Positions 53,867 to 63,500 of a stretch of DNA of 64,000 nt are shown here, in pieces. The notes under the pieces are model-generated. The model worked only from the letters and a program-made list of their open reading frames with translations. It had not been told where the DNA came from and did no database searches. Source of the stretch: Microbulbifer halophilus. Its GTDB lineage: Bacteria > Pseudomonadota > Gammaproteobacteria > Pseudomonadales > Cellvibrionaceae. The DNA lies in contig NZ_JAPIVK010000012.1 of assembly GCF_026183675.1 (NCBI RefSeq), positions 43,533 through 107,532 of the forward strand, in the 5' to 3' direction. Within the stretch, counting starts at the first letter, position 1. Each line of letters begins with the position of its first letter. A program made the translations under genes and the position numbers.

Positions 53867-55315
53867 CTACATATAAAAGCTATAGCTAACCTGAGGTTTC
53901 TCATTTGCCTCAACATACTTCATGATTTCCCCAACTTTCCGCGAGCATTCCAGTGTGATCGGATACCGTCCGTCAAATTGCGTATTGTTCCAGTTCATCT
54001 TGGTCAGCCCAAGTGCTTCCTCACATAAATCTTCCAACGAGGAGTCGTGTTCAAAAGCCCTGATTTCGAGTGGGGACGGAACATACATCCCCGGATAAGT
54101 CTTGTAAAAATTGACAGCTCCTTTCGTATAAAGAATAGCCTTGCTTTCCGATAGTGACAGCAATGTTCCTCTCACGGGGGGATACTGTTCGTAGCTGTAG
54201 AGCCGTACTTTGGACTCCATAATGGTTACGAAGTCTTTCATTCGTATACCCTTGTTTTCTATTGCTCTGGTAAAACCCCGTATCTCTTCTTCCCGGAAGT
54301 TGCTGGACTTATGAATAACAATCCGCGCAGGCATTTGCATCAAAGCGTGGTCATACTCATTTAAAGCGTTCATCAACAACTCGAACGCTTGCTCTTCGTT
54401 CATGTAAGGTCGTCGGTCTCTTTTATCTAACTGAACTGGAGAGCCCCGGAGAATTACTCCATGACCAAACTCATCAAAGACCTGTGCCAAACTGGTCGAT
54501 ACGGTCTCATTGTCACGACTTTTATAAAATCCAATTCCGACATAGCAGGTCTTAGGTTTATGTGTTTCCTCCACCAATCGCCAAGGAATTGTCTTGTTTC
54601 CCTTGTAGTAAAGTGCCGTACAAAAGTTCCATGCTCTAGTCGCATCATCCTGCTGTCCTTTATTGCCGGTATCAATGGACAATGACTTCTCTAAAACAAG
54701 TTGTAACGGTTTTCCCAAATGCATGCTTTTCGCTTTCAGAAGACGGCGGAAGTTATGCTCCAATGAACTCTTGGCTTTATCATCGTCAGAGTCGCTATCA
54801 TAGTTCTCTGGATCTTCTTCCTTTCCCATTTTCTTGGTCAAAGCATCGAACATGTCATTTGGGATGACGCAAATGATGACATCCACTGGTCGGTGTTCGG
54901 CAAGAAATCGGATTTGATCAAAGTACAGATCAACACATACCTTGACTCGCTGTTCCCTGGATTCGATTTTCAGTGTCTTATTTAACTCTGACTTTTGAAT
55001 AGTTCTAGTTAGCGTCGGACCATATAAGAACTTCGCATAGAATCCATGATGCTGTGTGAACCCCCCGAAACCTCTGAAAAGATTGGAATATTTTGACTCT
55101 TTACCTTCGATTCCTTCCTGGCATTTTGCTATCCAGAGATCCAACAGATCGACACCTTCCCCGCGCCCAACGACTCCCAGTCTCAACTCGCTTTGCCGGA
55201 ACTCATCGTTTTTGTCATACACGCCAAGTGTTTCAATGCCTGCCTTCGGGCAGATATGTGCTCCATTGGCAAACTCCAGATTTGGCTCATCAAGGATCTT
55301 AATCTGCACTGACAT
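53867..55315 (-). CDS. Short prokaryotic Argonaute (MID-PIWI), catalytically inactive
   Basis: The product has 482 residues from MSVQIKILDE. It lacks N and PAZ domains. MID region with ICVIPNDMFDAL, then EHNFRRLLKAKSM (Lys196), LQLVLEKSL and the hallmark DDATRAWNFCTALYYKGNK followed by IPWRL. PIWI with CYVGIGF (Gly262 where the catalytic Asp should be), RIVIHKSSNF (Asp also lost), LEIRAFEHDS, LTKMNWNNTQFDGRYPIT and a C-terminal SYSFYM. The DEDX tetrad is missing, as in known short pAgos that guide an associated APAZ effector. It overlaps the upstream effector gene by 17 bases; an attC follows its stop. Confidence 0.85.
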   Translation of the reverse strand: MSVQIKILDEPNLEFANGAHICPKAGIETLGVYDKNDEFRQSELRLGVVGRGEGVDLLDLWIAKCQEGIEGKESKYSNLFRGFGGFTQHHGFYAKFLYGPTLTRTIQKSELNKTLKIESREQRVKVCVDLYFDQIRFLAEHRPVDVIICVIPNDMFDALTKKMGKEEDPENYDSDSDDDKAKSSLEHNFRRLLKAKSMHLGKPLQLVLEKSLSIDTGNKGQQDDATRAWNFCTALYYKGNKTIPWRLVEETHKPKTCYVGIGFYKSRDNETVSTSLAQVFDEFGHGVILRGSPVQLDKRDRRPYMNEEQAFELLMNALNEYDHALMQMPARIVIHKSSNFREEEIRGFTRAIENKGIRMKDFVTIMESKVRLYSYEQYPPVRGTLLSLSESKAILYTKGAVNFYKTYPGMYVPSPLEIRAFEHDSSLEDLCEEALGLTKMNWNNTQFDGRYPITLECSRKVGEIMKYVEANEKPQVSYSFYM

Positions 55316-56720
55316 CTTCCTCTTCCAACATTTCTTCCAGCTCCTCGTTTTCTTCGAGTGAAATATTGGACAAACATTGGAATTCGACCAATTTGCCAAA
55401 TGTGATCATATCATTATCGTTACGGCTATTGGCAAGGAAATACCCGACGAATCTTACTTGATCCCTAACGGAGTTGTTATGCTCAAGACGCTTCTGCTTT
55501 GAGAGAAGATCGTCATGAAATCGATTGCGTTTATACAGATTCCATGTGTAGTACCAGCTAGGGGTAACGGTGGAATACCACTGTGAGTCAACATCAATAA
55601 ATGAGATATCAAATGCCAAGTGCTTAAAGAAGGCTACTTTCGTTGGGTCTTTCGTCTGGTATTTCTTCTCAAAAACTCTTCTTCTTGAGAGCTTTTTACC
55701 TACCCATTCTTCCCTTCTCTGCTCAGAGTCTTTTTCATCAGGCAAAAAGTAAAATTGCTTTTGTTGCTTGCTCCAATTCACATCGAAGGCTAGAAGTTGA
55801 TCCCGGAGAGTATCTTTCATCAGATACTTGAATAGATTTTGATATTCAACGAGCTCATGTTGTGAAATATCTTCCGTCGTCAGCTCTTCGATACTTCCAA
55901 CGTCTACTATGGACCTGAAAGCAGACTCACGTTCCATATCGTAGAACGTGAAAATGCGACTCTCAAATACCGCCCAGCCATGACAGTCTAACCCAGCAAT
56001 CTGTAATGCCAACCGGACTAAAAGATGCTTATTAGGGCGCTTCCCCTTGTAATTTAAATCGCGCTTTGCGGCAGAAATTGTGCTTTCTTCGTCGATGCAC
56101 AATTCGGCCACATACAATACATTTGGAGGTGTAACCTCAATGAGGTTTGAAACTAAGATATATGGGGCATTCTCAGGCGCGTTTAACTCTTTGACCGATG
56201 TCTCTACATCACCGAGTATTGCTCGAAACTCCTGCAACATTCTCTCTTGCGCCGGCAATCGTAATCCGGTGATTTGATTCAATATATCACCAGGATCAAT
56301 GATGTTTTCCTTCGCATCGAAGCAAATTTCATCACCGATGACGTTATTAATCGCATCCTGAGAGTAGCTTTTCTGCTTCGAGCGCAGCATAAAAATATAG
56401 AGCTCGTCAAAGGCATTTTTGTAGTTGCGTTTCTTAAATTGCTCTAAGGTCGATTTGACCTTCGCAATGTCTGTGGACGAGGTTACTTGAAAGGCAACCC
56501 GATCCTGCTCATCCCCTAAATCAATGCTTGGGAAGTTCTTGTGTTTCCTATTCAGATTCACAAGATTTGGACACTGGTAAACCTCTTTCAGGATAGGTAT
56601 CCAGGCATCTTCAGAAATAAGGTTAACATCAAGCCTTCCCTGCCTTGTTGCGAGATCAACTTCGGTTATCAACCTGCTGACAACCTCTCGTAACTGATTT
56701 TCAATATCAATCTGCTTCAA
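55299..56720 (-). CDS. SMEK-domain nuclease-like / APAZ-like partner of short Argonaute
   Basis: The product has 473 residues. N-terminal 1-115 is a SMEK domain: LNRKHKNFPSIDLGDEQDRV with Asp67, then AFQVTSSTDIAKVKSTLEQF, a PD-(D/E)XK-related fold typical of defence proteins. Residues about 190-470 sit in the position of the APAZ domain and contain FFKHLAFDISFID, QWYSTVTPSWYYTW and RLEHNNSVRDQVRFVGYFL. By analogy with SPARTA, SPARSA and SPARDA, the Argonaute would bind guide and target nucleic acid and release this nuclease. Assignment of the C-terminal half as APAZ rests on context and general pattern. Confidence 0.7.
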   Translation of the reverse strand: MKQIDIENQLREVVSRLITEVDLATRQGRLDVNLISEDAWIPILKEVYQCPNLVNLNRKHKNFPSIDLGDEQDRVAFQVTSSTDIAKVKSTLEQFKKRNYKNAFDELYIFMLRSKQKSYSQDAINNVIGDEICFDAKENIIDPGDILNQITGLRLPAQERMLQEFRAILGDVETSVKELNAPENAPYILVSNLIEVTPPNVLYVAELCIDEESTISAAKRDLNYKGKRPNKHLLVRLALQIAGLDCHGWAVFESRIFTFYDMERESAFRSIVDVGSIEELTTEDISQHELVEYQNLFKYLMKDTLRDQLLAFDVNWSKQQKQFYFLPDEKDSEQRREEWVGKKLSRRRVFEKKYQTKDPTKVAFFKHLAFDISFIDVDSQWYSTVTPSWYYTWNLYKRNRFHDDLLSKQKRLEHNNSVRDQVRFVGYFLANSRNDNDMITFGKLVEFQCLSNISLEENEELEEMLEEEDVSAD

Positions 56721-56762
56721 AAAGACTATTCCAGTTCTATGAATTTCGATGTATTTTTATTT

Positions 56763-56806
56763 GCTAACAGCTATATCGTGCTTCCCACGACCGATATCAC
56801 CCCGAA
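56763..56806 (-). other. Partial attC-like boundary upstream of the Argonaute cassette
   Basis: Minus strand GATATCGGTCGTG, GGAAG, CACGATATAGC ends in GTTAGC (R', 56768-56763), 43 bases before the SMEK gene start. No R'' box can be assigned with confidence. Confidence 0.5.
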
Positions 56807-57253
56807 ACATATCCAAGGCTGAAATTAACGACAAGAATGTCTTCAGTTCCCCGTCACGTCAAGGTTTCCGCAGTATTGGAACTATCGTGTTATTTCCCGT
56901 AATCAATCCCAACGACTGATATTCCGGGTTTTCCAAGTTTACCCAAGACATTGATTTCCAAAAAGTTTCAGAAGTGTTTTGGCATATTCCCAAGATATCG
57001 GTCGCCGGGGCCGAAATGTCGGTCCTCTTTTGGTCATTTTGCGCTTCTGCATGATTTCTGATCAAGTAGGCGAGTAACGGTAAGAATCACCGGAATGCAT
57101 CGCGACTCTGGCAGGGTGTGGTGCCCCCCCCCGTGGAGAGAGTAAGCTTCCCTCAAGTGATTTGTGGATCTTCACAAGGCTATCGAATGGACCTCTCGAA
57201 AATCGATAGCGCTTGTACGATCTAATGGGCTTTCCACCCAATCGACTGAATTC
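56807..57253. other. Right edge of attC array, no gene
   Basis: About 450 bases with no supported gene, no intI and no attI. The sequence changes from AT-rich to GC-rich here. A CTATCGA/TCGATAG inverted pair near 57180 is the only structure noted. Confidence 0.45.
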
Positions 57254-57913
57254 TCAGCGATACCTCATCGCTTGACATCTCACCGCATCTTCAATAGGCA
57301 CGGTCCCCGTATTGAGCTCCAGGATCTGTCGGCTGATACCCGGCTCATGAAGCAGTTCAGCCAGCGTGCTGGCAACATCATCGCGAGCAACCTGATCGTG
57401 AAATTCCGCCGGTCCCAGTGACACGGTACCAGTGCCGGGGTCGTCCACCAGCAGCGATGGGCGGAGGATCAGCCAGTCCAGGTCGCTGCGGCTGACCATC
57501 ACATCCGCGCCTTTCTTGACGGCGAAGTAGTACTCGACGTCGTCGCCCAGCGCTCTTTCCCGCCAGGATTCCGGGAGCACGGATACCAGGGCGAAGCGCC
57601 GGACGCCGGCGATGCGGGCTGCGTCGATGGCCTTTTCCACCCCGTCGCCATCAATGGCTTTGGTGATTTCCCGCCGACCGCCGTTCGAGCCGGCCGTGAA
57701 GACAACGGCGTCGGCATGGTCGAACGCGTCGGCCAGTGCTTGCGGAGTCATGTGGGCGAGGTCCGCGACCTGTACATCCACTCCTTGCTGCTGGAACTCT
57801 GCCTGCTGCTCACGGCGGCGGACGAGGCCGCGGACCCGGTCGCCCCGTGACTGCAATTTTTGCGCAAGCAGGCGGCCGATACCGCCGGTGATACCGATGA
57901 TAAAGACGTGCAT
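57254..57913 (-). CDS. NAD(P)-binding SDR-like protein
   Basis: The product has 219 residues from MHVFIIGITGGIG. Extended/atypical SDR with glycine-rich GITGGIGRLLAQ, VVFTAGSNGG and FALVSVLPESW...YYFAVKKGAD. Resembles YhfK/SDR_a5-type NAD(P)H-binding proteins of unknown substrate. A MITE lies 35 bases upstream, in its promoter region. Confidence 0.8.
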   Translation of the reverse strand: MHVFIIGITGGIGRLLAQKLQSRGDRVRGLVRRREQQAEFQQQGVDVQVADLAHMTPQALADAFDHADAVVFTAGSNGGRREITKAIDGDGVEKAIDAARIAGVRRFALVSVLPESWRERALGDDVEYYFAVKKGADVMVSRSDLDWLILRPSLLVDDPGTGTVSLGPAEFHDQVARDDVASTLAELLHEPGISRQILELNTGTVPIEDAVRCQAMRYR

Positions 57914-57948
57914 TGCGGATGCTCCTGCGTCTGGTTTGATCGATTCCG

Positions 57949-58112
57949 CTAGTGGGCCGTGCGTAAAGTTGTGTAACAAAGGAGCACAGCCAAAGCGTCC
58001 AGATCAAGGCGAGAAAGCGCTGGAATAGTGGTTCTATTTCAAGCTTTCTCAACGCAGAGCTGGGCGTTTTGGCGCCGCGAACTGTTACAGAACTTTGCGC
58101 ACGGTCCACTAG
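57949..58112. mobile_element. MITE copy 3, CTAG-bounded
   Basis: A 164-bp element from CTAG (57949) to CTAG (58112), inverted in orientation to the copies at 11.2-11.6 kb. Ends are CTAGTGGGCCGTGCG and CGCACGGTCCACTAG. It sits between the SDR-like and RidA genes. Confidence 0.75.
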
Positions 58113-58122
58113 ATGGGTGTCG

Positions 58123-58521
58123 TCACGTGTTCGATGGAATACGCGCGATGACCTTGATCTCGAAGTCGAAGCCCGCCAGCCAGTTCACGCCCACGGCGGT
58201 CCAGTTGGTGTAGGGCGGCTCGCCGAAGGCCTTCTGCCGCTCAGCACTGATGGCATCCCATTGCGCTTCCGGGTCGGTGTGGAAGGTGGTGACGTCCACG
58301 ATGTCGTCGAAGGTGCAGTCGGCGGCTTTCAGCACGGCAGCGAGGTTGTGGAAGGCCAGTTGGACCTGCTGTTGGAAATCGGGCTCCGGTGAGCCGTCAT
58401 CGCGGCTGCCCACCTGGCCGGAGACGAACAGGAAGTCGCCGGAGCGGATGGCTGCAGAGTAGCGGTTGATGTCGTAGAGCGCCTGCCGGCCGGGAGGAAA
58501 AATAGCGTCGCGCTTGGTCAT
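58123..58521 (-). CDS. RidA-family protein
   Basis: The product has 132 residues. YjgF/YER057c/UK114 fold: SAAIRSGDFLFVSGQVGSRDDG, then FHNLAAVLKAADCTFDDIVDVTTF and a C-terminal EIKVIARIP. It lacks the fully canonical Arg of archetypal RidA (IARIP with preceding EIKV), so deaminase activity is uncertain. Divergent from a TetR gene, whose operators lie in the shared spacer. Confidence 0.82.
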   Translation of the reverse strand: MTKRDAIFPPGRQALYDINRYSAAIRSGDFLFVSGQVGSRDDGSPEPDFQQQVQLAFHNLAAVLKAADCTFDDIVDVTTFHTDPEAQWDAISAERQKAFGEPPYTNWTAVGVNWLAGFDFEIKVIARIPSNT

Positions 58522-58619
58522 GGTTTCAGTTCCGGTTGTGAGAGAAGAGTTTCGAGAGGCCGGTCGACCGCCTGATACGGCATCTCCGGCCTTCCACAGG
58601 CTCGATATCCTTATTAAGA

Positions 58620-58684
58620 TACGAGCCGTATGTCAGTATATTCTTACATACGCGGCGTATGTCAATAGGCATACGCCGCGTATG
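58620..58684. promoter_or_regulatory. Tandem palindromic operators for TetR regulator
   Basis: CATACGCGGCGTATG (58647-58661) and CATACGCCGCGTATG (58670-58684) are palindromes with 7-bp arms, 23 bases apart. A weaker TACGAGCCGTA is at 58620. They lie between the divergent RidA and TetR starts, the second ending 20 bases before the TetR ATG. Confidence 0.75.
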
Positions 58685-58703
58685 CGATTGATAGGGGAGC
58701 AGA

Positions 58704-59303
58704 ATGGCCGCGAAACGAAGGGCCCAGATGGTGGAAGAAACCCGGGCCAAACTGATTCAGGCCGCCCGCAGGGCCTTTGCGGCCAAAGGTTATGCGGCGT
58801 CGTCCATGGACGACCTGACCGCCGAGGCCGGGCTGACGCGAGGCGCGCTCTACCATAACTTCGGCGGCAAGAAGGGACTGCTGCAGGCCGTGATCGACCA
58901 GATGGACGCGGAAATGCTCGTCCGCATGCGCGCGGCGAGGGAGAAGGCGGACAACGCCTGGCTGGGGTTCATGGAGGAGAGCATCGCTTATATGGAGATG
59001 GCCCTGGAGCCGGAAATCCAGCGCATCATGCTGCTGGACGGGCCGGCGGTGCTGGGCGATCCCTCGCAATGGCCCAACCAGAACGCCTGCCTGCGCACGA
59101 CCATGGAAACGCTCCAGGGGCTGATCGACGAAGGCACGGTCCGTCCGGTGGACGCCGAGGCGGCTGCCCGATTACTGAACGGCGCAGCGCTGAACGCGGC
59201 GCTCTGGATAGCGGCTGCGGACGAACCCCGCGCTGTATTTGAAAAGGTGGTGGAGGCTTTCCGGTCCCTGGCCGAAGGGTTGCTGCGATCGGAATCCGGT
59301 TGA
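58704..59303 (+). CDS. TetR-family transcriptional repressor
   Basis: The product has 199 residues; GGGGAG ribosome site. HTH in residues 10-60: AKLIQAARRAFAAKGYAASS, then MDDLTAEAGLTRGALYHNFGGKKGLLQAVI. The helical ligand domain follows. It probably represses itself and the divergent RidA gene through the operators at 58620-58684, and possibly the efflux genes 120 bases downstream. Confidence 0.87.
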   Translation: MAAKRRAQMVEETRAKLIQAARRAFAAKGYAASSMDDLTAEAGLTRGALYHNFGGKKGLLQAVIDQMDAEMLVRMRAAREKADNAWLGFMEESIAYMEMALEPEIQRIMLLDGPAVLGDPSQWPNQNACLRTTMETLQGLIDEGTVRPVDAEAAARLLNGAALNAALWIAAADEPRAVFEKVVEAFRSLAEGLLRSESG

Positions 59304-59424
59304 GCGGACCAGTGCGTCGCCTTTACATTTCTTGACCCTCCGGCGCAATGGCAATCGCAAATGCGAACCAGTAAGCTAAACGGCATCACCATTGGTATGA
59401 CCACAACCGTTGACTGGAGACACT

Positions 59425-60507
59425 TTGAGACCAGCGATTGCAGGGCGCATTGCCCCGATTCGGGGCGCGGGTATCGGCGCTGTAGTACTGACCCTGGGCC
59501 TTCTCGCCGGCTGCGAGTCGGAGAGTGAAGTTGCCCCGAAACCTGAAATGACCATGGCCGAACCCGTGGTTATGGAAGCCGTGAACTGGCAGCCGCGCAA
59601 GGTGCGCGTGGAGGCCGTGGGCACGTCGCGGGCGGGCAAGAGTGTGACTCTGTATCCGGAAGTGAGCGGCGAGGTTGTCGAGGTTTTCTTCGAGGCCGGC
59701 GACCGGGTGGAGACCGGCGAGGCCATCGTGCGGCTGGACGATCGCGACCAGCGCCTGGCGGTGGACCTGGCCCGCGTGGAGCTGGAGGATGCCAAGCGGC
59801 TCTACAGCCGCTACGAGCGCACCAGGGAGTCCGGCTCGGTGACCGAGAATGCGCTGGACGATGCGCGCAGTGCGGTCGAGCGCGCGCGGCTCAGTCTCGA
59901 GCGGGCCAAGGTGGCCCTGGATCACCGCTCCATAGAAGCGCCGTTCGACGGTTCCCTGGGGATTACCGATCTCGACCCCGGCGCCCAGGTGACGCCCTCC
60001 ACCGCCATTACCACCATCGATGACCGCAGCCGGTTGCTGGTCACCTTCCAGGTGCCGGAGCTTTTTCTCGGCCAGATAGAGGAAGGGCAGTCGATCTCCG
60101 TGGCCACCTGGGCCAACGGCAGCGCCAAACATACCGGCGAGATCACGGATATCGACAGCCGTGTCGATTCCCAGACCCGCACCTTCGCGGTGCGCGCGCG
60201 GGTAGACAACCGCGAAGATCGGCTGCGCCCGGGCATGAGTTTCCGGGTCATCATGGAGCTGGTGGCGGGCCGCTATCCGGTGGTGCCAGAGGTGGCGCTG
60301 CAGTGGGGCAACGACGGCGCCTTTGTCTGGGGGGTCGAGGAGAAAAAGGTCAAGCGTGTTCCCGCCACGGTGGTGCAGCGGCTGCAGGGCGCCATCCTGG
60401 TGGATTCGGATCTGCCCGAGGGCATGTCGGTGGTGACCGAGGGGACCCAGCGCATGCGCGAGGGGCTGCCCGTTGCCGACATTACGGGGCTGTATGCCGA
60501 TGAGTGA
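59425..60507 (+). CDS. RND efflux membrane-fusion protein, lipoprotein
   Basis: The product has 360 residues from a TTG start with GGAGA 6-8 bases upstream. Lipobox LGLLAGC. HlyD/AcrA-type order: beta-barrel/lipoyl segment (AVGTSRAGKSVTLYPEVSGE), helical hairpin (about 100-145), second lipoyl half (APFDGSLGITDLDPGAQV) and beta-barrel. It bridges the inner-membrane pump and an outer-membrane channel. Confidence 0.85.
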   Translation: MRPAIAGRIAPIRGAGIGAVVLTLGLLAGCESESEVAPKPEMTMAEPVVMEAVNWQPRKVRVEAVGTSRAGKSVTLYPEVSGEVVEVFFEAGDRVETGEAIVRLDDRDQRLAVDLARVELEDAKRLYSRYERTRESGSVTENALDDARSAVERARLSLERAKVALDHRSIEAPFDGSLGITDLDPGAQVTPSTAITTIDDRSRLLVTFQVPELFLGQIEEGQSISVATWANGSAKHTGEITDIDSRVDSQTRTFAVRARVDNREDRLRPGMSFRVIMELVAGRYPVVPEVALQWGNDGAFVWGVEEKKVKRVPATVVQRLQGAILVDSDLPEGMSVVTEGTQRMREGLPVADITGLYADE

Positions 60508-63500
60508 CGATTCGCCCAACAAGCCTGTCGAAAGCGGCCCCGCGGATATCCACCGCAACGACCTGGCATCGCTGGCCATCCGGCGGCCGGTACTGGTGCT
60601 GGTGTTGAACCTGCTGATCGCCATCGCCGGTATCGCCGCGTTTAGTGCCGTGGAAGTGCGCGAGCTGCCGGATGTGGATGTGCCGATCGTGTCCGTGCGC
60701 GGCGAGCTGCCCGGTGCCTCGCCGGAGACCATGGACTCGGAGGTGACCAGCATCGTCGAGGGGGCGGTGGCGCGTGTGTCCGGCGTCAAGCATATCCAGT
60801 CTTCCAGTGAGGAAAACAACTTCCGTATCCATATCGAGTTCAACTCGAGTATCGACCTGGATACCGCCGCGTCCGATGTGCGCGAGGCGGTGAGCCAGGC
60901 GGAGCGGGAGCTGCCGGACGATGTGGAGCAACTGGTAGTGGTGAAGGCCGCGGACCGGCCGGAACCGGTCATCTACCTGGCCGTCACCAGCGGCGAGCTG
61001 CGCGACGAAGCCCTGACCCACACCATCGAAAAGGACATCATTCCCGAACTCATCTCCATTCCCGGCGTTGCCGACGTGCCCATTTTCGGCCAGCGCCAGC
61101 GGGTGTTGCGCGTGGTGCTGGACCCGCTGCGCCTGACGAGTTTCGGCCTGTCCGTCAGCGACGTGGCCGACGTGCTCGAAGACGCGCCGCTGGATGTGCC
61201 CTCCGGCAGTTTCCAGTCGGTGGACCAGCAACTGCTGGTGCGCGCCGATGCGTCCACGGTCACCGAGGAACAGGTGCGGGATGTGATCATCAGCGGCGAC
61301 GTCCGTATCGGCGATGTGGCGAGCGTATCCTTCGGCCCCGAGGATGTGCAGTCGCTGGTTTACCTGAACGACCGGCCGGTGGTCGGCCTGGGTGTGGTAC
61401 GCCAGGCGCAGAGCAACACCATCGATATCAGCGACGGTGTGCGCCGCGCGGTGACGGCCCTCAACCAGCGTTTCGACAATCTCGATATCACCGTCACCGA
61501 AGACCGCGCCGTCTTTATCCGCGGTTCGGTGAAGGAAGTGGTCACCAGCCTGTTCTTTACGGTGCTGATCGTGATTGCGGCCATCTGGCTGTTTTTCGGC
61601 AAGCTGCGCACGACGCTGGTACCCAGTACCGCGATTCCGATTGCCCTGGTGGGCACGCTCGCCGGTATCTGGATGATGGGTTTTTCCATCAACATCCTCA
61701 CCCTGCTGGCGATCGTGCTGGCCACCGGCCTGGTGGTGGATGATGCCATTGTGGTACTGGAAAATATCCAGCGCCTGCGGGGGCAGGGAATGGGCGCCCG
61801 CGCCGCCGCCGTGCTGGGTACGCGGCAGGTGATTTTCGCGGTGCTGGCTACCACCGCCGTGCTGATCAGTGTATTCATTCCCATCGCGCTGCTGCCCAGC
61901 ACCGCCGGGCGCATGTTCCGCGAGTTCGGCCTGGTGCTGGCCACGGCGGTGGCGCTGTCGTCGGTGGTGGCGTTGACGCTGGTGCCGATGCTCACCGCCA
62001 GGATCACCCGCAATGGCGGAGACACGGATAAAAACCCTTTCTACGCGCGCCTGGAAAAAATCGGCGGGCATATTGGTGCGGGCTACCGGCGCAGCCTGGC
62101 CGCCTGCCTGCGCCGCGGCTGGCTGAGTTTTGCCGTGGCGCTGCTGCTGGCGGTGGGTGCGGGCCTTCTCTACCAGGGGCTGGGCAAGGAACTGCTGCCG
62201 TCGGAGGACCGCGGTGTCATCCGCGTGGACGCCACCGGTCCGGATGGTGTGGGCCAGAACTATATCGGCCGCCAGGCCGAACATATCGAGAATGTGGTGC
62301 GGCCGCTGGTGGCGCGCGGCGACGTCACCGATATCCAGACCGAAGTGGGCCGCTACGATCCCAACCGCGCGCGCGTCACGCTGCCGCTGGCGGACTGGGA
62401 AGATCGCTCCGTGTCGCAGCAGGCCCTGACGGCGGAAATCCTCGGGCCGCTGGAGGAAATCCCCGGTGCGCGCATCCGCGTCAGCAGCCCCAACAGCCTG
62501 TCCCTGCGCGGCGGCGGGGGCGGCATCGAGGTGGCGCTGGTGGGCAACGACTACCCCCGGATTTACGACGCCGCCCGGCAGATGAAGCGCGCCATCGAGG
62601 ACCGGATGCCGCACCTGGAACAGCCGGACATCAGCTACCGGCCCACGCAGCCGCAACTGTCGATCGAGATCGACCGCCGCCGCGCGGCGGACCTGGGTGT
62701 GCCGCTGGACAATATCGCCACCACCTTGCGCGCGGTGGTCGACGGCCTGGATGTGGTGGACTTAAATGTCGGCGACGAGGCGGTGCCGGTGATGCTGGAA
62801 GCGGCCAGCACCACGGTTTCCTCCCCGGAAGACCTGGTCAATCTGTATGTGGAGAGCCACAACGGCGATCTGCTGCCGCTGTCGAGCATGGTCACGCTGC
62901 GCGAGGAGAGCGTGGCCGCCGAACTCGACCGCCACGGCCAGCGCCGCGCCATCGAAATCGATGCGGGGCTGGAGCCCGGCTATCCGCTGGCCAGCGCCGT
63001 CGACGAGTTGCGGAATCTGGCCAGCGAAATACTGCCGGACGATGTCGGCATCCTGTTCCTGGGCGAGGCGGACACCCTGGAGGAGAGCTCGCGCGAAGTG
63101 GCCATGACCTACGCCATCGCGGCGCTGGTGGTATTCCTGGTGCTGTGTGCCCAGTTCGAGGGCATCAGCAGCGCCGTGATCGTGATGACCACCGTGCCCT
63201 TCGGCCTGGCGGCGGCGGTCTACGCGCTGTTCTTTACCGGCACCACGGTCAATATCTTCTCGCAGATCGGGCTGGTGATGCTGATCGGCCTGATGGCCAA
63301 GAACGGCATCCTGCTGGTGGAGTTCGCCGACCAGTTGCGCGACCGCGGCCACAGCGTCTACGACGCGATTACCGAAGCGGCGCAGGTGCGCCTGCGGCCG
63401 ATTGCGATGACCATGCTCTCCACCGTACTCGGCGGCCTGCCGCTGATTCTCAGCAGCGGCCCCGGCGCCGAGGCCCGCTCCGCCATCGGCTGGGTGATGT

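Noticed and set aside
46071..56806. CRISPR array search in the defence region
   Set aside because: No regularly spaced short direct repeats with unique spacers were seen anywhere in the window.
60482..62656. 724-codon minus-strand frame opposite the RND pump
   Set aside because: His/Gln/Arg-rich antisense of a clear RND permease.
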